This document shows, one piece after another, positions 8,472 through 18,413 of a stretch of DNA of 64,000 nucleotides (its first letter is position 1; each line of letters begins with the position of its first letter). The DNA is from Myroides profundi. GTDB lineage: Bacteria; Bacteroidota; Bacteroidia; Flavobacteriales; Flavobacteriaceae. The stretch covers positions 124,001 through 188,000 of the forward strand of contig NZ_CP010817.1 of assembly GCF_000833025.1 (NCBI RefSeq), written 5' to 3'. Below the pieces are notes generated by a model. The model did not search any database, had not been told where the DNA came from, and saw only the letters and a program-made list of their open reading frames with translations. Position numbers and translations under genes: made by a program.

Positions 8472-9767
8472 ATGAATGTTATTAGAAAATATATACTAGT
8501 AGGATTATTAGCATTGTTCTGTAATGAAGTTGTGGTAGCACAACTTCATACAGACAATGTAAGTGATAAGACAGCATTGACATATAAGGAGTATCTTCAT
8601 AAGATGTCAATGAACAACTTAGGATATGCCGCAGCGAAGTATAATATAGATATTGCAGAAGCGGAGGTACAAGCAGCTAAGATGTTCCCAGACCCTGAGC
8701 TGAGCTTTGGTTGGTTTGATAATCAACAGAAGCGTATGCAGATGGGATATGGCTTTGAGGCAGAGTTATCATGGGATTTAGAATTAGGTGGTAAGCGCAA
8801 GGCAAGAAAGAATTTAGCTGCAGATCAGAAGACATTAGCAGAATTAGAGTTGCAAGAGTTCTTCCAGACTATGCGTGCAGAGTCTACTATCTTATATTTA
8901 GAAGCCTTGCAGAATAAGATGTTGTTCGATATACAACGCGACTCTTATGAGTCTATGAAGCAAGTAGCTAAGTCTGATAGTATTCGTTATACATTAGGGC
9001 AGATCAGCAAAGTGGATGCTATCCAAAGTAACTTAGAAGCTAAAGGGATGTATAATGAGTTACAAGATGCAGATGACGCTTGGGAGAATAGCTTGATAGA
9101 GATCAGAAACGTGATCAGTAAACAGAGAAACGATACAATCTATTTGCCTCAGGGAGACTTCAACAAGTTTGATAGATTATTCTCTTTAGATGATTTGATT
9201 GTGACTGCTCAGAACAATAGAGCTGACTTCCTTGTCGCTAGACAGAATAAGGTGGTAGCGAGTAAACAAGTCTCTTTAGCTAAAGCAGAACGTGCGATAG
9301 ATTTAGGACTTAACTTTGGGGTAGAGAACAACTCTTTTGTAAAGAATGCAATCGCTCCTACACCTGGTAATACGGTGGTGAAAGCAGGTTTTTCTATTCC
9401 GCTGAAGTTCTCTAATAGAAAAGAATCAGGATTAAAAACTGCATTATACGAGGAACGTCAAGCTCATCTAGAATATGACTTTATAGAGCTAGAGTTAGAG
9501 AAAGAGATCACTCAAGCATATCGTAACTATCTAACGAAACAAAAGCAGATCAATAGGTTTGAAAAAGGAATGTTAGAAGAGGCTAAACAGGTATATGAAG
9601 GTATCAAGTATAGCTATCAAAGAGGGGCGAGTAGTCTATTAGAAGTGTTGGATGCACAACGTACTTATAACGAAACACAACAGGCTTATGCAGAGACGCT
9701 ATTTGGCTATGCATCTGCTCTAGTGGAGTTAGAGAACGCAGTGGGTATTTGGGATATTGATTTTTAA
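8472..9767 (+). CDS. TolC family outer-membrane efflux channel (CzcC-like)
   Basis: Outer-membrane factor of 431 residues with a signal peptide ending near VVVAQ. The two internally similar halves of the TolC fold are rich in long heptad-like helices (for example around 105-215 and 310-425), and the C-terminal helix reads L-L-E-V-L-D-A-Q-R, a typical end motif of the family. It would form the trimeric channel for the pump encoded 8 bases upstream. It is followed after 2 bases by a small barrel gene, so all four genes appear to be one transcription unit. Confidence 0.92.
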   Translation: MNVIRKYILVGLLALFCNEVVVAQLHTDNVSDKTALTYKEYLHKMSMNNLGYAAAKYNIDIAEAEVQAAKMFPDPELSFGWFDNQQKRMQMGYGFEAELSWDLELGGKRKARKNLAADQKTLAELELQEFFQTMRAESTILYLEALQNKMLFDIQRDSYESMKQVAKSDSIRYTLGQISKVDAIQSNLEAKGMYNELQDADDAWENSLIEIRNVISKQRNDTIYLPQGDFNKFDRLFSLDDLIVTAQNNRADFLVARQNKVVASKQVSLAKAERAIDLGLNFGVENNSFVKNAIAPTPGNTVVKAGFSIPLKFSNRKESGLKTALYEERQAHLEYDFIELELEKEITQAYRNYLTKQKQINRFEKGMLEEAKQVYEGIKYSYQRGASSLLEVLDAQRTYNETQQAYAETLFGYASALVELENAVGIWDIDF

Positions 9768-9769
9768 GA

Positions 9770-10489
9770 ATGAGAGGTATGAAAAACTTATTACTAAGTG
9801 TATGCTCTGTGTTAGCAGTATCAGGTACAGCTATAGCACAAGATGTAAATCACGATTTAAAAGGGAATACTACTTTTAGTGTAAAAGGAGGTTGGATACA
9901 GTCTACGCTTAAAGGAGATGATCTAGAGTATTTAGCTATAGATGGTAAAGTGAGTAACCGCAATAACTTCTTCGTGGGAGTAAGTGTGGATAATAGTTTA
10001 GGAAAATATTTTGGGCTGAAACACGAGTTGTTTTATCAACAGTATGGTGGTCGCTTCGATAGAGAGACTGAGGATGGGGTAACACTAGACGCTAAATTGC
10101 AAATGCACAGTCTACGCCTTAATCCAATCAGTGCTGTATTTAAAGTAGGAGGGCTACAGGTATATGCTGGTCCTTATGTGAATATGCTACTATATTCTTC
10201 TATCACAGCAGTAGATGAAGAGGGGAATACTTATAAAGATCACGGTATCTTCGGTAGTATAGAAGATGATCAAGAAGATGGGCAATATTTACAGAAGATG
10301 GACTACGGTATCGTAGTGGGTGCTGAGTACCAGTTTAACTGTGGGTTCTTAGTAGGAGCTAACTACAGTAGAGGATTTGCTAGTATCTTCGATAACTCGA
10401 ATACATTTGGGTTAGAAGAAAATCCTGGTGTGAAGGATCTAAAGATATATAATCAGAGTTTTAATGTATTCGTAGGATATAGATTCTAA
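9770..10489 (+). CDS. Outer-membrane beta-barrel protein of the efflux operon
   Basis: Protein of 239 residues with a signal peptide ending in AIAQ and the alternating pattern of a small beta-barrel, closing with the aromatic end VFVGYRF that is typical of outer-membrane proteins. It resembles the PorT/OmpX-like barrels of Bacteroidota but I cannot assign a function. The start at 9770 is two bases after the channel gene stop; a second ATG at 9779 begins a more typical signal peptide (MKNLLLS) and may be the true start. Its place as the last gene of a metal efflux operon suggests an accessory or metal-stress role. Confidence 0.75.
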   Translation: MRGMKNLLLSVCSVLAVSGTAIAQDVNHDLKGNTTFSVKGGWIQSTLKGDDLEYLAIDGKVSNRNNFFVGVSVDNSLGKYFGLKHELFYQQYGGRFDRETEDGVTLDAKLQMHSLRLNPISAVFKVGGLQVYAGPYVNMLLYSSITAVDEEGNTYKDHGIFGSIEDDQEDGQYLQKMDYGIVVGAEYQFNCGFLVGANYSRGFASIFDNSNTFGLEENPGVKDLKIYNQSFNVFVGYRF

Positions 10490-10520
10490 TCAAAGAATAC
10501 ATTGTTTATAAGTGTAAGTG

Positions 10521-10555
10521 AGAGGCTAGTTGATCATCAACTAGCCTCTTTTTAT
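10521..10555. terminator. Bidirectional terminator
   Basis: Perfect 13-base arms 10521-10533 and 10537-10549 with a 3-base loop, followed by T on the plus strand. It sits between the convergent barrel gene and the HAD gene and probably serves both. Confidence 0.85.
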
Positions 10556-11248
10556 TTATAGTAGTATCTCTTTAATCTCTGATAGTTTTTTAATAGAAGT
10601 AAAGTTCGGATGTACTATTTCGTGATCAACATGCTCGTGTAACCATGTGGTATGGAAAGGGACGTGTACTGCGTGGCCACCTAATTCTAATACAGGGAGT
10701 ATATCAGATCTTAGAGAATTGCCTATCATAATAAATTCTTCAGGCTTGATATCTAAACGTCCTAATAACTTCTGATAGTCTATTTCTTCTTTATCCGTCA
10801 TGACTTCTATATGATGGAAGTATGTTCCTAAACCAGACTTGTGCAGTTTGCGATGTTGGTCTTTTAAGTCACCTTTGGTTGCGACTACTAGTTTATATTT
10901 TCCTTGAAGTTCTTTTAGCACTTGTTCTACGTCATCTAATAGTTCCACAGGCTTGGTTAATAAATCCTTTCCTATAGCAATGACTCTACTGATTACTTTT
11001 GGGCTTACAGTCCCCTTTGAGATTATATTAGCCGCTTCTACCATGGATAGGGTAAAGCCTTTTATTCCATATCCGTATAGAGGTAGGTTGTCTATTTGTG
11101 TTTTGAATAGTATCTGTGAGATACTTTGATGTGTTAGGTAATCTTCCATTAAGATACAGAAGGCTTTCTCAGCTTCATTAAAGAAAGGTTCATTCACCCA
11201 TAGGGTATCATCCGCATCAAAAGCAACAACTTTAAATGGTTTTGTCAT
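10556..11248 (-). CDS. HAD family hydrolase
   Basis: Phosphatase-like protein of 230 residues with HAD motif I as FDADDTLW near residue 10, motif II in VVATKG, and a motif III/IV region M-I-G-N-S-L-R-S-D-I. A helical cap lies between motifs I and II. Family members dephosphorylate small phosphorylated metabolites; the substrate cannot be read from sequence. It is a single gene, divergent from the SusC gene and convergent with the efflux operon. Confidence 0.88.
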   Translation of the reverse strand: MTKPFKVVAFDADDTLWVNEPFFNEAEKAFCILMEDYLTHQSISQILFKTQIDNLPLYGYGIKGFTLSMVEAANIISKGTVSPKVISRVIAIGKDLLTKPVELLDDVEQVLKELQGKYKLVVATKGDLKDQHRKLHKSGLGTYFHHIEVMTDKEEIDYQKLLGRLDIKPEEFIMIGNSLRSDILPVLELGGHAVHVPFHTTWLHEHVDHEIVHPNFTSIKKLSEIKEILL

Positions 11249-11584
11249 GTTGTTTATTTTAGTATGTTATGTAAAGGTACGGGATAAAAGGATGAAAATA
11301 GGTATACAGAATATAGTAAAGTATAGAATGAATTGTATTTTTTATATATTAAGTTAATATTAATTAAAAATTAACAAATGAGTATTTTTGGTTAAAATAA
11401 ACATACAAAATGAGTATTTTTAATCTTTTAAATAGTGTGTTTTAAGTTAAATAAATTAATATAATATCTGAATTAAGGTTTGTTTTTGTTCTTATTTTAG
11501 GTGTTTGTATTGATTATATATTATATGTGTTTTTTTTGATTCATTTTTTTATATTTTTGGCAATGCTAAAATAATCTTAAAAAG
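11249..11584. other. AT-rich divergent control region between HAD and SusC genes
   Basis: No reading frame of note. A short sequence, AAATGAGTATTTTT, occurs twice about 33 bases apart (around 11377 and 11409). TATTTTTG at 11552-11559 fits the -7 consensus for the SusC gene and would give a start near 11565, but the nearest TTG is too close. The stretch is strikingly poor in G and C even for this window. Confidence 0.5.
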
Positions 11585-14500
11585 ATGTTTATGAAATTAA
11601 AACTTTACTTAACGTTTTCTATGCTTGTGTTAACAAGTGTAGTTTTTGCACAAGCAAAAAAGACCATAACTGGAAGTGTAAAAGACACTGAAGGTTTACC
11701 GTTGATTGGTGCAACTATTGTTCTAGAGGGAACTGACTTTGGAACAAGTGCAGATGATCATGGGATATTTACAATTAATGCTGGCGAAGGCGATGTGTTA
11801 GTTGTTTCGTATGTGTTCTATGAAACACAGAGAATTAGGTTAACATCAAAAACACATTATGACATAAAATTAAAAGAAGATGGTCAAGTGTTAGAGGATG
11901 TAGTTGTTGTAGCTTATGGTACTGCTACGAAAGAATCTGTAACAGGTGCTATCGCAGTTATAGAAAGTAATGATATTACTAAAAGACCAGGGACTAATGC
12001 TTTAGGAGCATTAGAAGGTGCAGCTCCAGGTATTCGAGTAAACAATACTTCAGGGCAACCTGGATCTGAGCCAACTATCCGTATCCGTGGTTTTTCTTCA
12101 CTAACATCTAATAGCCCTTTATTAGTTGTAGACGGCGTAGCTTTTGGAGGAAATATTTCTGATATCAATCCTAATGACATAGAAAGCATGTCTGTTTTAA
12201 AGGATGCTTCTGCTTCTACTTTATATGGTAATAGAGCGTCAAATGGTGTTGTGATGATTACTACAAAGAAGGCATCAAAAGGGAAAGGTTTTTTTGGAGT
12301 TAATATGAAACAAGGTCTATTTACTCGTGGTATCAAAGAGTATGAAACTATGGGGACTAATGACTTTATGGAGACTATGTGGACAGGTTATAGAAATAAT
12401 CTAATAAGTGCGGATACTAATATTGAACAAGCAAGTGTTTTAGCTAATCAAAAATTAATTAGTGATATACTTCTTACAAATATTTATAATTTGCCAAGTG
12501 ATCAATTATTTGATGCAAATGGTAAATTAAAACCAAACGCATCTATTTTACCTGGATATGCAGGAGATTTAGATTGGTATAAACCTATTGAAAGAACTGG
12601 TATGTATCAAGATATCAATATGAGCGGACGTGTGGCTAATGATAAGGGAGGAGCTTATTTCTCAGGAGGATTTTTAAATAATGAAGGATACTTTAAAGGG
12701 AGTGATTTTAAACGCTTTACTGGAAGGGTGAATGCTGATTATAAAGTAAATGAGGCTATTAAAGTAGGGACAAATATTGCTGCTTCACATCAAATGTCTA
12801 ATGGACTGAATGCAACAACAGATAATACAGGATCATATACAAATCCATTTATGTATGCGCGTAGTATTGCTCCTATCTACCCTGTGCATTTACATGATCA
12901 AAAAACAGGGGATTATATATATGATGATAATGGTCAAAAGATTTATGACTCAGGAGATAGTACCCGTAAACAATATGCAGGGCGTCATGTAATTTGGGAA
13001 AATGAGTTAAATAGTATTGAGTCTATTCGTAATACTGTTAATGGACAGTTCTATGCTGATTTTAAATTCTTAGAAGATTTTACTTTTACAATCAAAGGAG
13101 ATTTGAGTCTTAGGAATTCAGAAGAGAGAAAGTATGATAATGCTATTATTGGAGATGGAAAGGGAAATAGCGGTCGTTCAAGACGTGATATCTATAGATA
13201 TAAAACTTACTCTGCTCAACAATTATTAAATTGGAATAGAAGCTTTGGAAATCATAATTTAGATGTGTTAGTAGGACATGAGAATTTCAATAATGACTAC
13301 AGTTATTTATATGGATTAAAGGCAGGACAAACATTTCCAGGTATACCTGAATGGGCAAACTTTAGTGATGTCACGAGTTTAACTGATTATACTATTAAAT
13401 ACAGAACTGAAGGATATTTATCTAGAGTAAAGTATAATTATGACAATAAGTATTTTATTGAAGGATCATTTCGTAGAGATGGTTCTTCAAAGTTTCATAA
13501 AGATAATAGATGGGGTAACTTTTGGTCTGTAGGAGGTAGCTGGGTTGTTTCTGCTGAAGACTTCTTCAAAGTAAAACAAATTGATTATTTAAAATTAAGA
13601 GCTTCTTATGGTGAAGTTGGTAATGATGGTGGAGCAGGAACTTATGCTTACCAAGCTTTATATGCTTTAGTGAAAAATGGAGGGACACCAGGGTTATACA
13701 AAAACCAAAATGGTAATGATGATTTACAATGGGAAACATCATCTTCTGTAAATGTTGGCTTAGATGGTAGACTATTTAATAGAGCTAATTTTACAGTTGA
13801 ATACTTTGATAAACGTTCTCAAAATTTATTATTTGATTTGAATATGCCTTTATCAAATGGTTCAACTAGTGCTGGGACAATAAAATCAAGTGTTATTAGT
13901 AATGTAGGTACTATTTCAAATAGTGGTCTTGAAATGTCTTTTGATATTGATATTATTCGTAATAAAGATTGGAAATGGAATGTTGGATTCAATGCAACTT
14001 GGTTGAAAAACAAACTTGTTAAATTACCTGCAGAGAATAGAAAAGAAGGTATTCCTTCTTCACCTTTCTTACGTAAAGAGGGTAAAAGTATCTATGAATT
14101 TTGGATACCTCAGTTTGTAGGAGTTGATCAAATGACAGGTAAATCTCTGTATATAGTTGATACTGAAAATTATGATGTTAATGGTTCTGCACCTGGTAAA
14201 GATAAGATTGATGCTGTTAATTTAGTTACTATTAATGGAGTTACATATACAACTAATACTTCATTTGGTAAAAGAGAGTTTGCAGGAAATGCTTTACCAA
14301 AAATGGAGGGAAGTTTTACAACATCATTGTCATATAAGAATTTTTCATTGTCAGCATTATTTACTTATGCTTTAGGAGGGAAGATGGTAGATTATTCTTA
14401 CATGAGTTTAATGTCTGTTAATACTACACCAAGTGCTATACATAAGGATGTTTTAAATTCTTGGAATGGTGTACCAGAAGGGATGACCGAAACTTCAGCT

Positions 14501-14815
14501 AATAGAATTGATCCAAATGGAACACCCTTGGTGCAGTTTGGAACTGTGGGATCACAGAATAATGCACTATCTGATAGATTTATTCAAAATGGTAATTATT
14601 TAGTAGTTAAAAATATAGCTTTAAACTATGAGATGCCAAAAACAATGTTATCGAAAATAGGAGTAAGTCAAATGAGTTTGAATTTAGGAGTTGAGAATTT
14701 AGCAACTTTTACAAAACTAAAAGGGATGAACCCTCAGCAATCATTTAATGGAACAAGTCAAGATGCTTGGGTAACTGCTAGAACAGTAATATTTGGAGTT
14801 AATGTAGGATTTTAA
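11585..14815 (+). CDS. SusC/RagA family TonB-linked outer-membrane transporter
   Basis: TonB-dependent transporter of 1076 residues. In order: signal peptide ending in VFAQ, a carboxypeptidase-like regulatory domain (about 28-105), a TonB-box-like segment EDVVVVAYG, the plug with IRIRGFSS and PLLVVDG, and a large C-terminal barrel ending in VIFGVNVGF. SusC-type proteins import glycans, peptides or other large nutrients together with a SusD lid, whose gene is 18 bases downstream. No glycosidase, peptidase or sigma/anti-sigma pair is adjacent, so the substrate is unknown. Start could also be the ATG at 11591. Codon use looks more AT-rich than in the efflux operon, which may hint at separate origin but is weak evidence. 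Confidence 0.95.
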   Translation: MFMKLKLYLTFSMLVLTSVVFAQAKKTITGSVKDTEGLPLIGATIVLEGTDFGTSADDHGIFTINAGEGDVLVVSYVFYETQRIRLTSKTHYDIKLKEDGQVLEDVVVVAYGTATKESVTGAIAVIESNDITKRPGTNALGALEGAAPGIRVNNTSGQPGSEPTIRIRGFSSLTSNSPLLVVDGVAFGGNISDINPNDIESMSVLKDASASTLYGNRASNGVVMITTKKASKGKGFFGVNMKQGLFTRGIKEYETMGTNDFMETMWTGYRNNLISADTNIEQASVLANQKLISDILLTNIYNLPSDQLFDANGKLKPNASILPGYAGDLDWYKPIERTGMYQDINMSGRVANDKGGAYFSGGFLNNEGYFKGSDFKRFTGRVNADYKVNEAIKVGTNIAASHQMSNGLNATTDNTGSYTNPFMYARSIAPIYPVHLHDQKTGDYIYDDNGQKIYDSGDSTRKQYAGRHVIWENELNSIESIRNTVNGQFYADFKFLEDFTFTIKGDLSLRNSEERKYDNAIIGDGKGNSGRSRRDIYRYKTYSAQQLLNWNRSFGNHNLDVLVGHENFNNDYSYLYGLKAGQTFPGIPEWANFSDVTSLTDYTIKYRTEGYLSRVKYNYDNKYFIEGSFRRDGSSKFHKDNRWGNFWSVGGSWVVSAEDFFKVKQIDYLKLRASYGEVGNDGGAGTYAYQALYALVKNGGTPGLYKNQNGNDDLQWETSSSVNVGLDGRLFNRANFTVEYFDKRSQNLLFDLNMPLSNGSTSAGTIKSSVISNVGTISNSGLEMSFDIDIIRNKDWKWNVGFNATWLKNKLVKLPAENRKEGIPSSPFLRKEGKSIYEFWIPQFVGVDQMTGKSLYIVDTENYDVNGSAPGKDKIDAVNLVTINGVTYTTNTSFGKREFAGNALPKMEGSFTTSLSYKNFSLSALFTYALGGKMVDYSYMSLMSVNTTPSAIHKDVLNSWNGVPEGMTETSANRIDPNGTPLVQFGTVGSQNNALSDRFIQNGNYLVVKNIALNYEMPKTMLSKIGVSQMSLNLGVENLATFTKLKGMNPQQSFNGTSQDAWVTARTVIFGVNVGF

Positions 14816-14833
14816 TGATTAAAATTAAAGAAA

Positions 14834-16372
14834 ATGAAAATAAAATATATAAAATACGTTTTGTTGTCTACAGTATTGACTTTAGGGGCTTGTAGTACGG
14901 ATTATTTAGATACAACACCAACTAATCAAACATCTCCTAGTAATGTATTTAAAAGTACAGAAACAGTTGCTATGGCTATAAATGGATTAGCTAAACTGAT
15001 GACTGCTCAGCATATAGGACAAGGTTATAATGGAGAAGGAACTATAAAGTTATATTTTGGAGAGTATCCTGGAAATAACTTTAGAAAAGATGTATCTGCT
15101 TCTATTGCTAACCTAGAGAATATTGAGAACACAAATAGCTCTTTAAATGCATATCCATGGCATTATTATTATATGTTAATTACAAATGCTAACGATATTA
15201 TTGCTAATGTTGACGGAGCAGAAGGTCCTGTAAATGATAAGAAGTATTTAAAAGCTCAAGCTTTAGCTTATCGTTCATATGCGTATACGATGTTAGTTCA
15301 AATATATGGTAATCGTTGGATAGATTCTAACAATGGAGAGACAAAGTCTGTTGTGTTAAGGTTATCACCTAATGATTCTAAAGAATTGCCACTATCATTA
15401 CTAAAAGATGTTTATGCACAGATTTATAAAGATTTGGACTTAGCAATTCAATTGTTTGGAGAGAGTGGCTATAAGAGAGAAGCTTCTAAGAATTATTTTG
15501 TTGACTCTAGCGTGGCTCATGCAATATATGCTAGAGCAGCGTTGAATAAACAAGATTATACTGTTGCATTAAGAGAAGCAGGATTAGCTAAAAAAGATTA
15601 TCCTTTAATGTCAACTACAGCTTATAAAGCAGGATTTGGTAATCCAACTTCAGAATGGATATGGAGTAGTTATGGGGCAGCAGATGAACAATTACATTAT
15701 TATTCTTATGGAGCATATATGGCATATAATTCTAATGCGGGTGCAGTTAGAAATACACCAAGTAGAATCAGTAAGGAGTTCTACGAAACTATTCCAGGTT
15801 CTGATATAAGAAAAGAATTGTTTATTGATCCTACAGGATATCCAACAAAAGAATATAATGAAGACAATGGTTTAACAGTTGCAAAGAGTCAATTAGATAA
15901 AGATATTAGAGTAAAATATCCAGATATTCAGAGTGATGCAAAGACAGCGGCTTATATGCAAGTTAAGGTTAAGAATAATACAAACCCTGGAGTAATGCAT
16001 TTAAATCATTTTCGTTCTTCGGAAATGTATTTAATAGAAGCAGAGGCACTACATTTTTTAGGTAGAGATAATGAATCATCTAAAATATTAGAGAACTTAA
16101 CAAGAGAATCTGGACGTGATGTTAATTACAGTTGTAGAAAAACTGGGAATGACTTATTTAATGAAATTGTAAAGTACAGAGGTATTGAGTTATGGGGCGA
16201 AGGATTTGATTGGTTTGATTATAAGCGTTGGAACTTAACTATAGATAAAAAAGTAGGATCAAAAGGAGGTAATGCTAGTCCTACCTTTGCTAGAAAATTC
16301 ACTCCAGAAATGAATAATAAATGGACGTGGAGAGTACCTAAAGCAGAATCGGATTATAATCCGAATATCTAA
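14834..16372 (+). CDS. SusD/RagB family outer-membrane lipoprotein
   Basis: Surface nutrient-binding lipoprotein of 512 residues, the partner of the SusC-type transporter just upstream. The lipobox is LGAC with Cys20. Conserved parts of the family are visible: the N-terminal S-TDYLDTTP after the cysteine, tetratricopeptide-like helices, the mid-region R-S-S-E-M-Y-L-I-E-A-E-A, and the C-terminal R-G-I-E-L-W-G-E-G-x-D-W-F-D-Y-K-R. It would form the lid over the transporter. The two genes form an isolated pair, and a weak hairpin follows. Confidence 0.95.
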   Translation: MKIKYIKYVLLSTVLTLGACSTDYLDTTPTNQTSPSNVFKSTETVAMAINGLAKLMTAQHIGQGYNGEGTIKLYFGEYPGNNFRKDVSASIANLENIENTNSSLNAYPWHYYYMLITNANDIIANVDGAEGPVNDKKYLKAQALAYRSYAYTMLVQIYGNRWIDSNNGETKSVVLRLSPNDSKELPLSLLKDVYAQIYKDLDLAIQLFGESGYKREASKNYFVDSSVAHAIYARAALNKQDYTVALREAGLAKKDYPLMSTTAYKAGFGNPTSEWIWSSYGAADEQLHYYSYGAYMAYNSNAGAVRNTPSRISKEFYETIPGSDIRKELFIDPTGYPTKEYNEDNGLTVAKSQLDKDIRVKYPDIQSDAKTAAYMQVKVKNNTNPGVMHLNHFRSSEMYLIEAEALHFLGRDNESSKILENLTRESGRDVNYSCRKTGNDLFNEIVKYRGIELWGEGFDWFDYKRWNLTIDKKVGSKGGNASPTFARKFTPEMNNKWTWRVPKAESDYNPNI

Positions 16373-16405
16373 TCAGTTTACAGATATTAAAGAATTAGTT
16401 AGCTT

Positions 16406-16444
16406 AAAGGCTATTCATAAATTTGGATGGCCTTTATTGTTTTC
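16406..16444 (+). terminator. Weak terminator after the SusD gene
   Basis: AAAGGC (16406-16411) and GCCTTT (16430-16435) with a long partly paired loop, followed by a short T-rich stretch. A plausible but not strong terminator. Confidence 0.4.
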
Positions 16445-16553
16445 AATAATTCAAAATAATAACACTCTCTTAATCTTGGAATTAAGGAGTAAGTTTACTT
16501 TTGAACTAGATAACTTTAAATGTTAATATTGAAGTTTTTTGTCTATTAAATGT

Positions 16554-16582
16554 TTGTAAAGTCTCTGAGTTTAATAGTTTTG
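16554..16582 (+). promoter_or_regulatory. Promoter of the alkaline phosphatase gene
   Basis: TTG at 16554-16556 and TAGTTTTG at 16575-16582, 18 bases apart, match the Bacteroidota -33/-7 consensus. Transcription would begin about 30 bases before the ATG. Confidence 0.7.
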
Positions 16583-16621
16583 TAGACAGAGACCTTATTA
16601 AACAAAACTAATCTTAAATAA

Positions 16622-18271
16622 ATGAAATTTAAAACAACCTTATTTGCAGCAGTAGGCTGTATGTTTTCACTTTCTGCCTTAGCTGGTGAAACATTACCGA
16701 AACCAAAGTTAGTAGTAGGAGTCGTGGTAGACCAGATGAGATGGGATTACCTTTATAAATACTATGATCGCTATTCAGATAATGGATTTAAACGCTTATT
16801 AAACGAAGGTTTTTCAAGTGAAAACACACTTATAGATTATATCCCAACTTATACTGCTATCGGGCATAGTACTATTTATACAGGTAGTGTACCTGCTGTA
16901 CATGGAATAGCGGGTAATGATTTTATCATTCAAGCGACAGGTGAGAGTATGTACTGTACTCAAGATGATAGTGTAGAAGCTGTAGGAGGTGTAGGTAAAG
17001 TTGGAAAACAATCACCAAAGAATTTATTAGTGTCTACTGTGACAGATCAGTTAAAACTAGCTACTAATTTCCAATCAAAAGTAGTAGGTATTGCTATAAA
17101 AGATAGAGGTGGTATATTGCCTGCAGGTCATTTTGCTAATGCTGCTTATTGGTTAGATGGAGCTTCTGGTGATTGGATTACAAGTACTTTTTATATGAAT
17201 GATTTACCTAAATGGGTGAAGTCATTTAATAAAGAGAAGTTAGCTGACAAATACTTTAAGAAAGGATGGAATACAATGTATCCAATAGATACGTATGTAT
17301 TAAGTACTGCTGATGATAATGAGTATGAAGAAACATATAAAGGTGAAGCAAAGCCTGTATTCCCTCGTGATTTAGTTAAACTAAAGAAAGATAATGGGTA
17401 TGATTTAATTAAAGCTACACCATTTGGTAATTCATTAACTCTTGATTTTGCAAAAGCTGCGATTGATAGCGAAGCATTAGGAGCTAATCCTGCTGGAGTT
17501 ACAGATTTCTTAGCGGTAAGTTTATCTTCTACAGATTATGTAGGACACCAATTCGCTATTAATTCAATAGAAATAGAAGATACATACTTAAGACTTGATG
17601 CTGATTTAGCAGAGTTCTTAACTTATTTAGATAAGAAAGTTGGAAAAGGAAACTATACTTTCTTTTTAACAGCAGACCATGGAGCTGCTCATAATCCTAA
17701 GTATTTTGCTGATCAAAAAGGTAACTCAGGTTATTTTAATACAGCTGAAGCAAAAAAAGTATTGAACGAAAAGTTAGAGAAAAAGTTCGGTGAGAAAGAA
17801 ATCATCAAGAGCTTAACTAACTACCAAGTTCATTTAAACAATGCTTTGGTACAAGAAAAAGACTTAGAAGAAGATGATATCCGTGAGTTTATCGTTAAAG
17901 AGATGAAGAAGTTAGAAGGTATTGCTTTTGTTACAGATATGGATAAAGCAGCTACAGCAGCTATTCCTGCTAAGATACGTGAGCGTATAGTTAATGGATA
18001 TAACATCAAAAGAAGTGGAGTGATTCAGTATATCTTAGAACCACAATGGTATAGTGGAAGAAAAGATGCTAAAGGAACAACTCATGGAACTTGGGGGTCT
18101 TATGATGCTCATATACCAGCTGTATTTATGGGATGGGGAGTTAAGCCAGGTAAGACTATCCGCGAGACTCATATGACTGATATAGCGCCAACTATTGCTG
18201 AGATCTTAAAAATAGAGGCACCTAATGGAAATATAGGTACACCTATTCACGAAGCAGTAGATGTAAAATAA
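16622..18271 (+). CDS. pafA: Alkaline phosphatase, PafA type
   Basis: Secreted phosphomonoesterase of 549 residues, about the size of flavobacterial PafA. The signal peptide ends near ALAGE. Metal and catalytic residues are in place: Asp37 in VVVDQMRWD, the nucleophile Thr78 in PTYTAIGH, Asn99 in AGND, and K-D-R in IKDRGGILPAGH. Later metal ligands occur in TADHGAAHN and the GTWGSYDAHIPAVFMGWG segment. PafA enzymes hydrolyse many phosphate esters without needing high calcium and supply phosphate in the periplasm. It has its own promoter and terminator, so it is a single-gene unit. No Pho-box-like repeat was recognised. Confidence 0.93.
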   Translation: MKFKTTLFAAVGCMFSLSALAGETLPKPKLVVGVVVDQMRWDYLYKYYDRYSDNGFKRLLNEGFSSENTLIDYIPTYTAIGHSTIYTGSVPAVHGIAGNDFIIQATGESMYCTQDDSVEAVGGVGKVGKQSPKNLLVSTVTDQLKLATNFQSKVVGIAIKDRGGILPAGHFANAAYWLDGASGDWITSTFYMNDLPKWVKSFNKEKLADKYFKKGWNTMYPIDTYVLSTADDNEYEETYKGEAKPVFPRDLVKLKKDNGYDLIKATPFGNSLTLDFAKAAIDSEALGANPAGVTDFLAVSLSSTDYVGHQFAINSIEIEDTYLRLDADLAEFLTYLDKKVGKGNYTFFLTADHGAAHNPKYFADQKGNSGYFNTAEAKKVLNEKLEKKFGEKEIIKSLTNYQVHLNNALVQEKDLEEDDIREFIVKEMKKLEGIAFVTDMDKAATAAIPAKIRERIVNGYNIKRSGVIQYILEPQWYSGRKDAKGTTHGTWGSYDAHIPAVFMGWGVKPGKTIRETHMTDIAPTIAEILKIEAPNGNIGTPIHEAVDVK

Positions 18272-18292
18272 GCATATTATTAAAATATATGT

Positions 18293-18328
18293 AAAGGTCA
18301 GTTGTGATATTACAACTGACCTTTTTTT
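18293..18328 (+). terminator. Terminator after pafA
   Basis: Thirteen-base arms 18293-18305 and 18312-18324, a 6-base loop, then T. Confidence 0.9.
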
Positions 18329-18379
18329 ATGTTTATAATTTAGATTGAATTTTAATAAAAGAGTGTGAAATTTATTTTA

Positions 18380-18387
18380 TAGCTTTG
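18380..18387 (+). promoter_or_regulatory. -7 box of the M16 peptidase gene
   Basis: TAGCTTTG matches TAnnTTTG, 26 bases before the ATG; no well-spaced TTG. Confidence 0.5.
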
Positions 18388-18413
18388 GAAAATAGACACA
18401 AAAACACCGACAA

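Noticed and set aside
11914..12336. Minus-strand reading frame of 140 codons inside the SusC gene
   Set aside because: Overlaps the conserved plug domain on the plus strand and lacks any protein-like feature.
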